NCBI GenBank assembly: GCA_026399875.1
Contig: JAPLQF010000025.1
Span: 248,001-312,000, forward strand
Reading direction: 5' to 3'
DNA length: 64,000 bases
DNA from: Burkholderiales bacterium
Lineage (GTDB): Bacteria; Pseudomonadota; Gammaproteobacteria; Burkholderiales; Burkholderiaceae_E
Part shown: in pieces, positions 44,982 through 57,362 of the stretch
Position numbering within the stretch: the stretch's first letter is position 1
Layout: each line of letters starts with the position of its first letter
Translations under genes and position numbers: made by a program
The notes under the pieces: model-generated
Seen by the model: the letters and a program-made list of their open reading frames with translations, nothing else
The model's database searches: none
Told to the model about the DNA's origin: nothing

Positions 44982-45773
44982 ATGAACAAGGTCGTGCTCA
45001 CCCAGCCGAGCATTCGCAGCGACTCGATCAAGGATGCGCTCAAGGCGGTCGGCTGGGCGCCGGTCGAAATGCCGATGAGCGCGATTGCCGAGGGCAGCGA
45101 TCTCGACTGGCCAGAAATCTGCCTGACGGCTGAGAAGTCGCGCTGGGTGTTGTTTCCAAGTCCGGCGGCGATTGCGGTGGTCATGGCCGCCCTGCAACGG
45201 CAGGGACTGCGCTGGCCGTCGGGTCCCGGAATCGGTCTGATCGGACCCGGCAGCCGCGAAATGCTCGATGAATGGCAGTCGAGGATCGCCGGATTGTCGA
45301 CGGCGGTGACGATCGCTCCGGATGTCGCGCCCTTCGATGCCGAGCGGCTGCTTGCCTGTCCTGAACTCAATCGGATTGCAGGCGACAAGGTGATGGTGCT
45401 GCGACGCGACGACGGCCGCGAAGCCTGGTTGCATACCCTGGCTGACCGAGGCGCCGAGGTAATCGCGAGGTCGGTCTATCGAATGATCGAGCTTTCGCCG
45501 TCGCCTGGTGCCAACGAATGGTTCGGCGCGCAAGCTGCCGGCGGGTGCGGGTTTGCCTTGTCGATTGCAAGTGCCGATGCCGGCCGCCGGCTGGCAAACC
45601 ATGTCCTGGCGCTGCCTGATGCCGATTGGCTGATGCGTCAGCCGGTGATGACCCAGCATCCGAAGATCGCGCAGGCGCTGCGCGAATGCGGCTGGCGAGA
45701 GGTGCGCGAGCACCCGCCGGGCGTGTCGGCGCTGGTGCACGCGTTAGAATCGCTGCGGAAACCCCGCCCATGA
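44982..45773 (+). CDS. hemD: Uroporphyrinogen-III synthase
   Basis: A 263-residue protein that cyclises hydroxymethylbilane with ring-D inversion. Family conservation is low, but VLFPSPAAIAVVMAAL, GLIGPGSREML and MVLRRDDGREAWL fit HemD, and the position between hemC and hemX supports it. The ATG at 44982 is deep in the longer frame; no strong ribosome binding site is seen. The stop overlaps the hemX ATG by 4 nt. Confidence 0.85.
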   Translation: MNKVVLTQPSIRSDSIKDALKAVGWAPVEMPMSAIAEGSDLDWPEICLTAEKSRWVLFPSPAAIAVVMAALQRQGLRWPSGPGIGLIGPGSREMLDEWQSRIAGLSTAVTIAPDVAPFDAERLLACPELNRIAGDKVMVLRRDDGREAWLHTLADRGAEVIARSVYRMIELSPSPGANEWFGAQAAGGCGFALSIASADAGRRLANHVLALPDADWLMRQPVMTQHPKIAQALRECGWREVREHPPGVSALVHALESLRKPRP

Positions 45774-46957
45774 ACGACACCACCGAGTCGAACGTCTCCC
45801 GCCCTCACGGCCCTGTCAATTCCCTTGAGCAGTCAGCGCCGGAGGCAGCCAGCGGCCTGAATGGCGGGGGCAGCCAGGATGCTGTTCGTGGCCGCACCGA
45901 CCGCGATCGTGCGTCCAGGCAGGGGGTTGCCGGCGCCGGCTGGCTGGCCGGCTTTCTCACAGTTGCCGGTGTCGCCGCATTGCTCGGACTGCTGGCGGCG
46001 GCATGGTTCGGCCAGGAGAGGATCGGGCGGGTCGAACGCGACATGGTCCGTCGGTTGCAGGAAGTCGAGATTCGCGAGCAGCAGCTCGAGCAGCAGTCCC
46101 GCCTGATTGGCGATACCGTGCGCGACCAGCAGGCAAAAGCCGCGCTTCTCGAAGCCAAGCTCGCCGAGTCGCTCGGGCAGCAGGCTCAGCTTCGTCAGCT
46201 CTATGACCAGATGGCGCGCAGCCGGGGCGAGCTGATGCTGGCTGATGTCGAAAGCTCGATCATGATCGCCGCGCAGCAACTGCAGCTCGGCGGCAATGTG
46301 CAAAGCGCACTGTTGGCCCTGCAGGATGCCGAGCAGGTGCTGGCAAGGTCCAATCAGCCATCAATGATCGGCCTTCGGCGGGTGCTTGCCCGTGATATCG
46401 AGCGTCTGAAAGCGATTCCTTTGGCTGACTTCGCCGCGGCTGTCAGTCGGCTCGATTCGCTCGCATCGGTCGTCGATCGCTTGCCGATGGTGGCCGATGC
46501 GACTCGCGGCACGCCTGCCAGACCTTCCGCCGAGTCCGAGACCGCGAGTTCACCCGGTTTGCGCGGATTGCCTCAGCGGGTGATGCGCACCGGCGCACTC
46601 GGGTGGGATGCCTTCATTGCCGAGATGCGCCAACTCGTCAGAGTGCAGCGTGTCGATCAGCCTGACGCGCTGCTGCTGTCGCCCGATCAGCGATTCTTCG
46701 CTCGCGAAAATCTGCGGCTCCAGTTGCTCAATGCCCGTCTGAATCTGCTGGCTCGCAATCAGTCGCTGTTCAGGGCCGATATCGCCCGTGCACTCGAGTC
46801 TCTCGATCGCTGGTTCGATGGCTCGCACGCCTCGGTCGGGGCGGCGAGCAATTCGCTCAGGCAATTGCAGGCAGCACCCCTGACGCTCGAGATGCCCTCA
46901 CTGGCCGAAACCATCGCCGCCGTGCGCGCAGCACGCGCAGCCGGCGAAAACAGGTAG
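45770..46957 (+). CDS. hemX: HemX-like membrane protein
   Basis: A 395-residue protein with one transmembrane helix (about residues 60-83, GWLAGFLTVAGVAALLGLL) followed by a coiled-coil rich in Glu and Gln (VRRLQEVEIREQQLEQQ) and a periplasmic or cytoplasmic helical domain. It is often labelled uroporphyrin-III methyltransferase, but no SAM-binding motif is present. Homologues sit between hemD and hemY and are thought to scaffold haem enzymes. The ATG overlaps the hemD stop. Confidence 0.85.
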   Translation: MNDTTESNVSRPHGPVNSLEQSAPEAASGLNGGGSQDAVRGRTDRDRASRQGVAGAGWLAGFLTVAGVAALLGLLAAAWFGQERIGRVERDMVRRLQEVEIREQQLEQQSRLIGDTVRDQQAKAALLEAKLAESLGQQAQLRQLYDQMARSRGELMLADVESSIMIAAQQLQLGGNVQSALLALQDAEQVLARSNQPSMIGLRRVLARDIERLKAIPLADFAAAVSRLDSLASVVDRLPMVADATRGTPARPSAESETASSPGLRGLPQRVMRTGALGWDAFIAEMRQLVRVQRVDQPDALLLSPDQRFFARENLRLQLLNARLNLLARNQSLFRADIARALESLDRWFDGSHASVGAASNSLRQLQAAPLTLEMPSLAETIAAVRAARAAGENR

Positions 46958-46964
46958 CCGCGCC

Positions 46965-48161
46965 ATGCGCTGGCTGGTCTGGCTTTTGTTGGCATTTGCT
47001 GTGGCGGTCGGCCTTTCGCTGCTGCTGCGATTCAATCAGGGCAATGTGGCCATCATGTGGCCACCCTATCGCATCGATATCTCGGTCAACCTTGCCCTCG
47101 CCCTGCTGGCTGCCGGTTTCGTCGTGCTGCATCTGGTTCTGGTCGCAGCCGCTCGTGCCCTGGGTTTGCCGCAGCGTGTTCGCGATTACCGGACCCGTCG
47201 TCAGCAGGATCAGGCAGGCGCCGCCCTGCGCGATACCTTGCTCGCCTATTTCGAGGGACGCATGGGACGCGCCGAACGGTTCGCTCGCAACGCACAGGCC
47301 AGTCGCGACACTGCAGCACCTGCGGCACTGATTGCCGCCCGCGCCGCCCATCGCATGAATGAGCGCGAGCGACGAGATCAATGGCTCGCCGAGGTCGGCG
47401 CGGATCAGGGCGCGGCGAGTGCGCTGCAGATGACGCAGGCCGAACTCGCGGTTGACGACCGTCGTTCGGCCGACGCGATTGAGATTCTTGAGCGGCTGCA
47501 GGCAGGCGGTGCGCGCCATATCGTCGCGATGCGCACCGCGCTGCGCGCCTATGAACAAGCCGAGCGCTGGGATGAAGTGATCCAGACATTGCGACTGGTT
47601 GAAAAGCGCGACGCCCTGCATCCGTCTGCAGTGCGCAGCCTTCGACTGAAGGCGCATACCGCGCTGATGCGTCGCAAGGCCGGCGACGCAGTGGCCATCC
47701 GGACCCACTGGCGTTCATTGCGCGCCGATGAGCGCGCTGATGCCGACATGGCTGCAGCCACCGCCACCGCGCTGATTGAAGCGGGTGCAGACGAGGATGC
47801 CCGGCGAATCATCGAGCAGGGCCTCGATGCCAACTGCAATGGCGAACTCATCAAGGCCTATGGCCGGGTGAGCGGGATTTCGCTTCGCGATCGACTCGAT
47901 CGCCTTGAAGGCTGGCGCAGACGTTATGGCGACGACCCCGACTTGCTGCTGACGCTCGGACGGGTCTGTGCCAATGATCAGCTCTGGGGCAAGGCCGAGG
48001 ACTATCTGAGGCTTGCCCTGGCGCGCCAGGCCTCGGTCGGTGCCCATCTGGCGCTGGCCGATCTCTTCGAGTCGCTCGGGCGAAACGAGGAGGCCGCTGC
48101 CCAGTTCCGCCTCGCCGCCCGCATGGCGGCCGACACCACACCGCCTTATCGCGCAGCCTGA
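46965..48161 (+). CDS. hemY: HemY-type TPR membrane protein
   Basis: A 398-residue protein with two N-terminal membrane helices (about residues 3-20 and 40-65) of the HemY_N domain, then TPR-like helices (EDYLRLALARQASVGAHLALA and AAAQFRLAA). This is the gammaproteobacterial/betaproteobacterial HemY of unknown mechanism, not the Bacillus protoporphyrinogen oxidase. It closes the hem operon 7 nt after hemX. Confidence 0.88.
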   Translation: MRWLVWLLLAFAVAVGLSLLLRFNQGNVAIMWPPYRIDISVNLALALLAAGFVVLHLVLVAAARALGLPQRVRDYRTRRQQDQAGAALRDTLLAYFEGRMGRAERFARNAQASRDTAAPAALIAARAAHRMNERERRDQWLAEVGADQGAASALQMTQAELAVDDRRSADAIEILERLQAGGARHIVAMRTALRAYEQAERWDEVIQTLRLVEKRDALHPSAVRSLRLKAHTALMRRKAGDAVAIRTHWRSLRADERADADMAAATATALIEAGADEDARRIIEQGLDANCNGELIKAYGRVSGISLRDRLDRLEGWRRRYGDDPDLLLTLGRVCANDQLWGKAEDYLRLALARQASVGAHLALADLFESLGRNEEAAAQFRLAARMAADTTPPYRAA

Positions 48162-48204
48162 TCGCGCCCTGCAGACGATCAGGCCGCCCTGCGGCAATCG
48201 CCGG

Positions 48205-48960
48205 CTAGACGCAGCGTCCGCCATCCACCTCCAGGCAGGCCCCGGTGATGAAGTCGGCTTCATCCGAGGCCAGATACAGCGCCGCATTGGCGATGTCGCG
48301 CGGCTGCGAGAAACGCCCGAGTGGAATACTGGCGATGAACTGGGCGCGCCGTGCTGGCGTGTCCTCGCCCATGAAAGTGGCCAGCAGCGGCGTTTCGCCG
48401 GCAACCGGGTTGATCACATTGACGCGGATGCGATCGGGAGCGAGTTCGACCGCCATGGCTTTGGAGATCGTGATCATCGCGCCCTTGCTGCCGTTGTACC
48501 AGACCAGTCCCGGACGCGGTCGCACGCCGGCGGTCGAGGCAATGTTGATGAAGACACCACCACCTCGCTCGCGCAGATGAGGGACCATATGCTGCGCAGT
48601 CCAGAAAAGGCTCTTCACGTTGATCGCATAGACCCGGTCGAAATCGGCCTCGCTGACCTCCAGCAAAGGCTGGTTGCGATGTGAGACGCCGGCGTTGTTG
48701 ACCACGATGTCCAGGCCGCCGAAGTGTGTGGTGGCGGCCTGCAGCAGACCCCGTACATCCGGGCCGCTTGAGACATCACCGTAGGCGAAACGGGCGTCGC
48801 CGCCGGCTGCGCGAATCGCGGCCGCGACCCGCTCGCCTGCGTCCCGCGTCACATCATTGACCAGTACCCGCGCGCCCTCGAGGGCAAATCGCGTGGCGAT
48901 GCCTTCGCCGAATCCGGACCCTGCGCCGGTTACCAGCGCTACCTTTCCCTGCAGTCTCAT
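48205..48960 (-). CDS. SDR-family NAD(P)-dependent oxidoreductase
   Basis: A 251-residue classical short-chain dehydrogenase: coenzyme motif TGAGSGFGEG, NNAGVS, catalytic Ser in NIASTAGV, and YNGSKGAM (YxxxK). Asp after strand two (VLVNDVTRD) favours NAD. AGGAGG lies upstream of the ATG. It lies 51 nt downstream of the ALDH-like gene, so the two may form an alcohol/aldehyde pathway. Substrate unknown. Confidence 0.85.
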   Translation of the reverse strand: MRLQGKVALVTGAGSGFGEGIATRFALEGARVLVNDVTRDAGERVAAAIRAAGGDARFAYGDVSSGPDVRGLLQAATTHFGGLDIVVNNAGVSHRNQPLLEVSEADFDRVYAINVKSLFWTAQHMVPHLRERGGGVFINIASTAGVRPRPGLVWYNGSKGAMITISKAMAVELAPDRIRVNVINPVAGETPLLATFMGEDTPARRAQFIASIPLGRFSQPRDIANAALYLASDEADFITGACLEVDGGRCV

Positions 48961-49011
48961 GTCCTCGTTCCTCCTGTCTGATGATTGAAGCTTGTCCTGC
49001 CGGTGCCGACC

Positions 49012-50463
49012 TCAGCCATGGCGCATCGCCACGGTCTTGAGCCGGGTATAGCGATGGAGCGCCTCGGATCCATTCTCTGTGCCGTGCTCGTTGTATTGAA
49101 CACCTTCAAAGGGCAGATCCACGTGGCCTGCGAAGCCGTCATCGTTGATGAAGACCCGGCTGGCTTCGAGTCGCCGAGCCAGCCGTAACTGACGGGCGCC
49201 GTCGCGTGTCCAGATGCTTGCGACCAGGCGATGGGGCGTACGGTTGGCCAGTGCGATCGCCTCATCCTCCTCATCGAAGGCCGCTGCGGCCAGCACCGGA
49301 CCGACGAGTTCGTCCTGCCAAAGGCGGCTGTTGGCCACGACATCGCGAAACAGCACCGGTGCCTGGTAGTACCCCTGCGACGGCGCCTCGTCGATGACTT
49401 CGCCCTGCGCCATGATCGCGATGTCATCGGCCTGGGCATCCGACAGGAGGTCCCAGACCCGCTGCTGCTGTTTGCGGCTGGCCTGCGGGCCGAGGTCGAG
49501 ATCGAGATCGGCAGGACCCGCGCGCAATTGCGTGAACTGCTGCGCGAGCCGCTCCAGAAGCGGTTCGTAGATTGCGCGTTCGATCAGCAGGCGGCTGCCT
49601 GTCGAGCCGGTCTGGCCGGAGTTCCGGATGATCGCGCCGACCAGCATCGGCAGGGCTTGATCGAGGTCGGCATCAGCAAACACCAGTTGCGGCGATTTGC
49701 CGCTCAGCTCGAGCGTGACCGGACAATGGTGCGACGCGCCCGCCATGGCCACGCGTTTGCCGGTTTCCGGTGAACCGGAGAACGAGAGATGGTCGATGCC
49801 AGGATGGTCGGCGAGCGCCTGTCCGGCTTCGGCACCCAGGCCGGTGACGATATTCAGCGCGCCGGCAGGAAAGCCGACGTCGGCGGCCAGTGAGGCGACC
49901 CGAAGCAAAGACAAGCTGCCTTCTTCTGCCGGCTTGACGACGCAGGCATTGCCGGCCGCCAGCGCCGCGCCGACCGATCGGCCGAAAATCTGCATCGGGT
50001 CGCTCCAGGCAATGATGTGGCCGGTGACACCATGCGGCTCACGCAGCGTGCGAACCGTGTAGCCCTCCCGGTCGCGAATCGTCTGCCCGTGCAATTTGTG
50101 GGCCGCGCCGCCACAAAATGCGATATGCCGCGCCAGTGCGACCGCGTCGGCACGCGCCTGCGTAAGTGGCTTGCCAGTATCGTTTGATTCGATCCGCGCG
50201 AGTTCGTCCTGATGGGCCAGGATCGCCTGCGCCCAGTCGGTCAGCAGCCGGCCGCGCTCGAGCGCGCTCCGATGGCGCCACTGGCCGGAACAAGCCTGTC
50301 GCGCGCAGGTGACCGCAGCGTCGATGTCGGCACGGTTGCCCCGAGCGATCTGGGCAAAGCGCCCGCCGTTCGACGGATTGAACACCGGCAGGGTGTCGCC
50401 CGAGAGCGCGCTCACCCACTGATTGCCGATGAAATGGGCGGCGGGCGTCATCGTTGACAGCAT
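49012..50463 (-). CDS. Aldehyde dehydrogenase-fold protein lacking the catalytic cysteine
   Basis: A 483-residue ALDH-superfamily protein. It has NAD-binding blocks (VVKPAEEG, FSGSPETGKR), the general-base Glu in LELSGK (about residue 252) and a full C-terminal domain. The nucleophile motif normally reads GQxC; here it is NSGQTGSTGSR, with Gly (codon 49606-49608, GGC) in the Cys place at about residue 286. The oxyanion Asn of the PWNYP motif is also changed (AWSDP). So classical dehydrogenase chemistry is unlikely; a binding or pseudoenzyme role, or recent inactivation, is inferred. The rest of the gene is intact. A second start at 50451 is possible. Confidence 0.85.
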   Translation of the reverse strand: MLSTMTPAAHFIGNQWVSALSGDTLPVFNPSNGGRFAQIARGNRADIDAAVTCARQACSGQWRHRSALERGRLLTDWAQAILAHQDELARIESNDTGKPLTQARADAVALARHIAFCGGAAHKLHGQTIRDREGYTVRTLREPHGVTGHIIAWSDPMQIFGRSVGAALAAGNACVVKPAEEGSLSLLRVASLAADVGFPAGALNIVTGLGAEAGQALADHPGIDHLSFSGSPETGKRVAMAGASHHCPVTLELSGKSPQLVFADADLDQALPMLVGAIIRNSGQTGSTGSRLLIERAIYEPLLERLAQQFTQLRAGPADLDLDLGPQASRKQQQRVWDLLSDAQADDIAIMAQGEVIDEAPSQGYYQAPVLFRDVVANSRLWQDELVGPVLAAAAFDEEDEAIALANRTPHRLVASIWTRDGARQLRLARRLEASRVFINDDGFAGHVDLPFEGVQYNEHGTENGSEALHRYTRLKTVAMRHG

Positions 50464-50596
50464 AAGCGGTGGTCTCCTGAGGCGCGATGGGAGGTGCAAT
50501 TATCGGCGAAGCGGCAGCGCGACCTGCGGGTCAGGTCTGCCTGCGCTGATAAACTCTGCGCCGCGGACCCCTCCCACCGCTTTGAGGCCAATCACT

Positions 50597-51145
50597 ATGA
50601 ATCTCGATCGCGTCGACTCCGGTCGCGACATTCCCAATGACTTCAACGTCATCATCGAAATCCCGATGAATTCCGACCCGATCAAATACGAGGTCGACAA
50701 GGCGACCGGCGCACTCTTCGTCGATCGCTTCATGATGACGGCGATGCACTACCCGTGTAACTACGGCTATGTGCCCCATACCATCGCCAGTGATGGTGAT
50801 CCGATCGACATCCTGGTGGTCACGCCTTATCCGATCGGTATCGGTGCGGTGGTGCGCTGCCGTGCGGTGGGTCTGCTCGACATGGAAGACGACGGCGGCA
50901 TCGACCCCAAGGTGCTGGCCGTGCCGATCGACAAGGTCCTTCCGCTCTACAAGCATTGGCGCAGCCATGCCGATCTGCAGCCCGAACGCCTGCTCCAGAT
51001 CCAGCATTTCTTCGAGCACTACAAGGATCTCGAACCCGGAAAGTGGGTCAAGGTCCGGGGATGGGGCAGCGTCGACGAGGCGGCCGAGGTGATGCAGGCG
51101 GCGATCGAGCGCTTCAACTCTGCGAAGGAAAAGCCCCACTTTTGA
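50597..51145 (+). CDS. ppa: Inorganic pyrophosphatase (family I)
   Basis: A 182-residue cytoplasmic enzyme hydrolysing pyrophosphate with Mg. The active-site DGDPIDILVV, the NYGYVPHT loop and KHWRSHADL are family I signatures. The frame opens at 50423 but ATG 50597 begins MNLDRVDSGRDIP as in relatives. Its 3' end overlaps the 3' end of the convergent DUF482 gene by 32 nt. Confidence 0.95.
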   Translation: MNLDRVDSGRDIPNDFNVIIEIPMNSDPIKYEVDKATGALFVDRFMMTAMHYPCNYGYVPHTIASDGDPIDILVVTPYPIGIGAVVRCRAVGLLDMEDDGGIDPKVLAVPIDKVLPLYKHWRSHADLQPERLLQIQHFFEHYKDLEPGKWVKVRGWGSVDEAAEVMQAAIERFNSAKEKPHF

Positions 51146-52287
51146 GGGGCGTGCGTTCGTTGAGCTCATCGAGATAGGCGTCAACGCCGCCTGTCTCGCG
51201 CTCGAGGAAACGCTCGATGGCATCGGCGAAGGCCGGATGGGCCAGCCGATGGTAAGAGCAGGTCGGCACCGGCAAAAAACCGCGCGCCATCTTGTGCTCG
51301 CCCTGGGCACCCCCCTCGAATCGCCGGATGCCCCGGGAGATCGCCCATTCAAGGGGCGCGTAGTAGCTCGCCTCGAAATGCAGGCAGGGCACATGTTCGA
51401 GTGCGCCCCAGTAGCGGCCATAGATCGCGTTTGTGTCGCGCATCAGCAGCGCTGCGGCGATCGGTCGGCCGTCCTTGCTGGCGCGTGCCATGAGCAGCGC
51501 CTCGGGCATGGTGCGGGCCAGTTCCAGAAAGAACGCCCGATTCAGGTAGGGCGTGGAGTGGTGCTGGGCATAGGTGGTCCGGTAGCAGCGTGAGAAGAAG
51601 GCCCAGTCGTCATCCGAGATCGCCTCGCCTTCGAGCATCTCGACCACGACCCCGGCCTCGGCCACCTTGCGCCGCTCGGCGCGGATTTTCTTGCGCTTGG
51701 GTTGAGACAGGTCGGCCAGAAACGCGTCGAAATCGGGCCAACCGGCGTTTATCCAGTGAAACTGAACGCCCTGACGCCGCATCATTCCGGCAGCTTCGAG
51801 TGCGCTTGCATCATCGGATTCGGGAAACAGGACATGCAGGCCGGAGACGCCCAGCCGATCGGTCTCTGCGATCAGCGCTTGCACCAGCAGGGCCCGCGAC
51901 TGAGCGTCGCGAGCCAGCAGCCGTGACCCCGGCACCGGTGTGAAGGGCACGGCAATCAGCGCCTTGGGGTAGTAGGGCAGCCGATTGCGGTGATAGGCCT
52001 CGGCCCATGCCCAGTCAAACACATACTCCCCATACGAATGGGACTTGAGATACATCGGCGCGGCGGCAGCCAGGCGGCCTTCGGCGTCGTCGATGCAAAC
52101 CATATGCTGATGCCAGCCCGATTCTCCGCCGACACAGCCGGTGTTTTGCAACGCGGACAGAAACGCATGCCGGGTGAATGGGCCGGTGCCGGCCAGCTGA
52201 TCCCACTGGGCAGCGTCGAGCTGCGCAAGATCGGTGACGACACGCGTGCAATAATCCCCGGACCCTGATGCTCTTTCGGATTCGCTC

Positions 52288-52289
<2 letters not shown>
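51114..52289 (-). CDS. DUF482 (FemAB-like acyltransferase fold) protein
   Basis: A 391-residue protein resembling the GNAT/FemAB fold group PF04339 (DUF482). Blocks such as FTRHAFLSALQNTG, GEYVFDWAWAEAY, FEASYYAPLEWAI and RFEGGAQGEHKMARGF are typical. FemAB relatives transfer aminoacyl groups to peptidoglycan precursors, but for DUF482 no reaction is established. The ATG at 52289 shares a CATG with the nadE start; a GTG at 52319 is an alternative. It converges on ppa. Confidence 0.8.
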
Positions 52290-54858
<2,569 letters not shown>

Positions 54859-54864
54859 CGGGGT

Positions 54865-55533
54865 TCACCGTTTTCGGGTTCTGGAGGCGGGCGGGCGCAG
54901 CAGGACAATCAGTGCGCCGCTGCCGCCGTCCGCGGGCGCCGCCTGGCAAAAGGCCAGCACTTCATTGCGCTGCGCCAGCCATTTAAGCACTTTGCCTTTG
55001 AGCACCGGCTCCTTGTTGACCGATCCGAGGCCTTTGCCGTGGATCACCCGGATGCATCGCCGCTCGCGCTTCATGCAGTCGGTCAGGTAGTTCACCAACA
55101 CCTCGCGCGCCTCATCGACGCGCAGTCCATGCAGGTCGATCTGGCTCTGCAGGACCCAGTGACCTCTGCGCAGCCGTCGCACCACGTCGGCACCCACGCC
55201 CGGCCGGCGAAACGACAGGTCGCCGTCGGTATCGAGCAGGCGATCGATGTCGATCTCGTCACTGATCGATTCGGCCAGGGCGCAGAGCTCGTCCTGCTCG
55301 AACTGACGGGCAGTCGGCTCGATGGCCACGGCCGGCGGATCGATACGACCGGTGGGCGGCAGCGGCACGGCGTCGCCGACGCTGTTGCGAAACAGGTGCG
55401 CCTCGCGTTCGCGCTGCTCGCGCTCGCGGCGGGCCCGCGCATCGGCTTGCGCCTGGCGCAGTGCCTCATCCCGAAGCGCGTCGCGAAACGCCGCGAGATC
55501 GGCGAGTCCGGTGGCGAGACTACGCTTTGGCAT
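54865..55533 (-). CDS. Smr-domain protein
   Basis: A protein of about 222 residues. An Arg/Glu/Gln-rich helix (ARARREREQREREA) at the N-terminus is followed by the Smr domain: DLHGLRVDEAREVL and VIHGKGLGS. Smr domains bind or cut nucleic acid, and in bacteria such proteins act in stalled-ribosome or DNA processing. The frame is open to 55674 inside trxB; ATG 55533 gives the natural MPKRSLATG start. It is 34 nt after trxB. Confidence 0.85.
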   Translation of the reverse strand: MPKRSLATGLADLAAFRDALRDEALRQAQADARARREREQREREAHLFRNSVGDAVPLPPTGRIDPPAVAIEPTARQFEQDELCALAESISDEIDIDRLLDTDGDLSFRRPGVGADVVRRLRRGHWVLQSQIDLHGLRVDEAREVLVNYLTDCMKRERRCIRVIHGKGLGSVNKEPVLKGKVLKWLAQRNEVLAFCQAAPADGGSGALIVLLRPPASRTRKR

Positions 55534-55567
55534 CGGCTCGGCCCGCGCGACCGTTGCGAAATCCGGT

Positions 55568-56557
<990 letters not shown>

Positions 56558-56605
56558 TTAAAAAACAGTATGTTGGACCGATCACTTCAAGCATATCCTT
56601 GGATT

Positions 56606-56635
56606 TTGACTGAAGCTCGTGCAAAATCATACAAG
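56606..56635 (+). promoter_or_regulatory. Putative sigma70 promoter for the Crp/Fnr gene
   Basis: TTGACT at 56606-56611 and, 17-18 nt later, ATACAA/TACAAG (56629-56635) make a fair -35/-10 pair, about 45 nt before the start codon. It lies in an AT-richer island between the divergent trxB and regulator genes. Confidence 0.5.
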
Positions 56636-56680
56636 CTGCAGGCGTCATGCCAGCGTGTCCAAGCACCAACCGGAGTCTCC

Positions 56681-57355
56681 ATGGCCCACGAAGACATCAA
56701 GGCGTTTCTCAAGCGCGTGCCCCTATTTTCGAGCCTGGGCGAGCGTCAGCTCGATACCCTGGCGGCCGGAACCGTCCGGCGCTCCTTTGCCCGAGGCCGC
56801 CTGATCGTCGCAGAAGGCGAAGCGTCGCAGTCCCTCTACATCCTGCTGTCAGGGCGTGCCAAGGTGCAGCGCTCCGACTCCGAAGGCAAGGAGGTCATCC
56901 TTGCGATCGTCGGCGCCGGCGAGTGCATCGGCGAGATGAGCCTGATCGACGACGCGCCCCGGTCGGCGAGTGTCGTGACGCTCGAATCCTGCTACTTCAT
57001 GGCCATCAACAAGGACAGTTTCAAGGAGATCCTCGCTGAGAACCACGATATCTCTCTGAAGATCATGAAAGGTCTGGTCAAGCGCCTTCGCGAAGCCGAC
57101 AAGAAGATCGAGACGCTGGCGCTGCTTGATGTCTATGGTCGCGTCGCCCGGGTGCTGCTCGACTTCTCCGAAGAGGTCAATGGCGAACGCATCGTGAAGT
57201 CCAAGCTGCCGCGCCAGGAGATCGCCAAGATGATCGGCGCCTCCCGCGAGATGGTGTCGCGGGTCATGAAAGTGCTTGAGGTCGACGGCTATATCGTGCC
57301 GACCGGCGAGGGTCGTCTGTTGCTGCGCGAAAAGCTCGGCACCTACCTGCATTAG
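56681..57355 (+). CDS. Crp/Fnr-family transcription regulator
   Basis: A 224-residue regulator. The cyclic-nucleotide-binding barrel spans about residues 10-120 ([15 protein letters not shown] in the phosphate-binding cassette position). A long dimer helix and a winged HTH follow ([24 protein letters not shown]). The Fnr four-Cys Fe-S cluster is not present, so it is not a true Fnr. ATG 56681 has CGGAG upstream. The track's long frame starts antisense to trxB. It is 7 nt ahead of ftsK, so it may be co-transcribed with it. Confidence 0.92.
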   Translation: MAHEDIKAFLKRVPLFSSLGERQLDTLAAGTVRRSFARGRLIVAEGEASQSLYILLSGRAKVQRSDSEGKEVILAIVGAGECIGEMSLIDDAPRSASVVTLESCYFMAINKDSFKEILAENHDISLKIMKGLVKRLREADKKIETLALLDVYGRVARVLLDFSEEVNGERIVKSKLPRQEIAKMIGASREMVSRVMKVLEVDGYIVPTGEGRLLLREKLGTYLH

Positions 57356-57362
57356 GCGTCGA

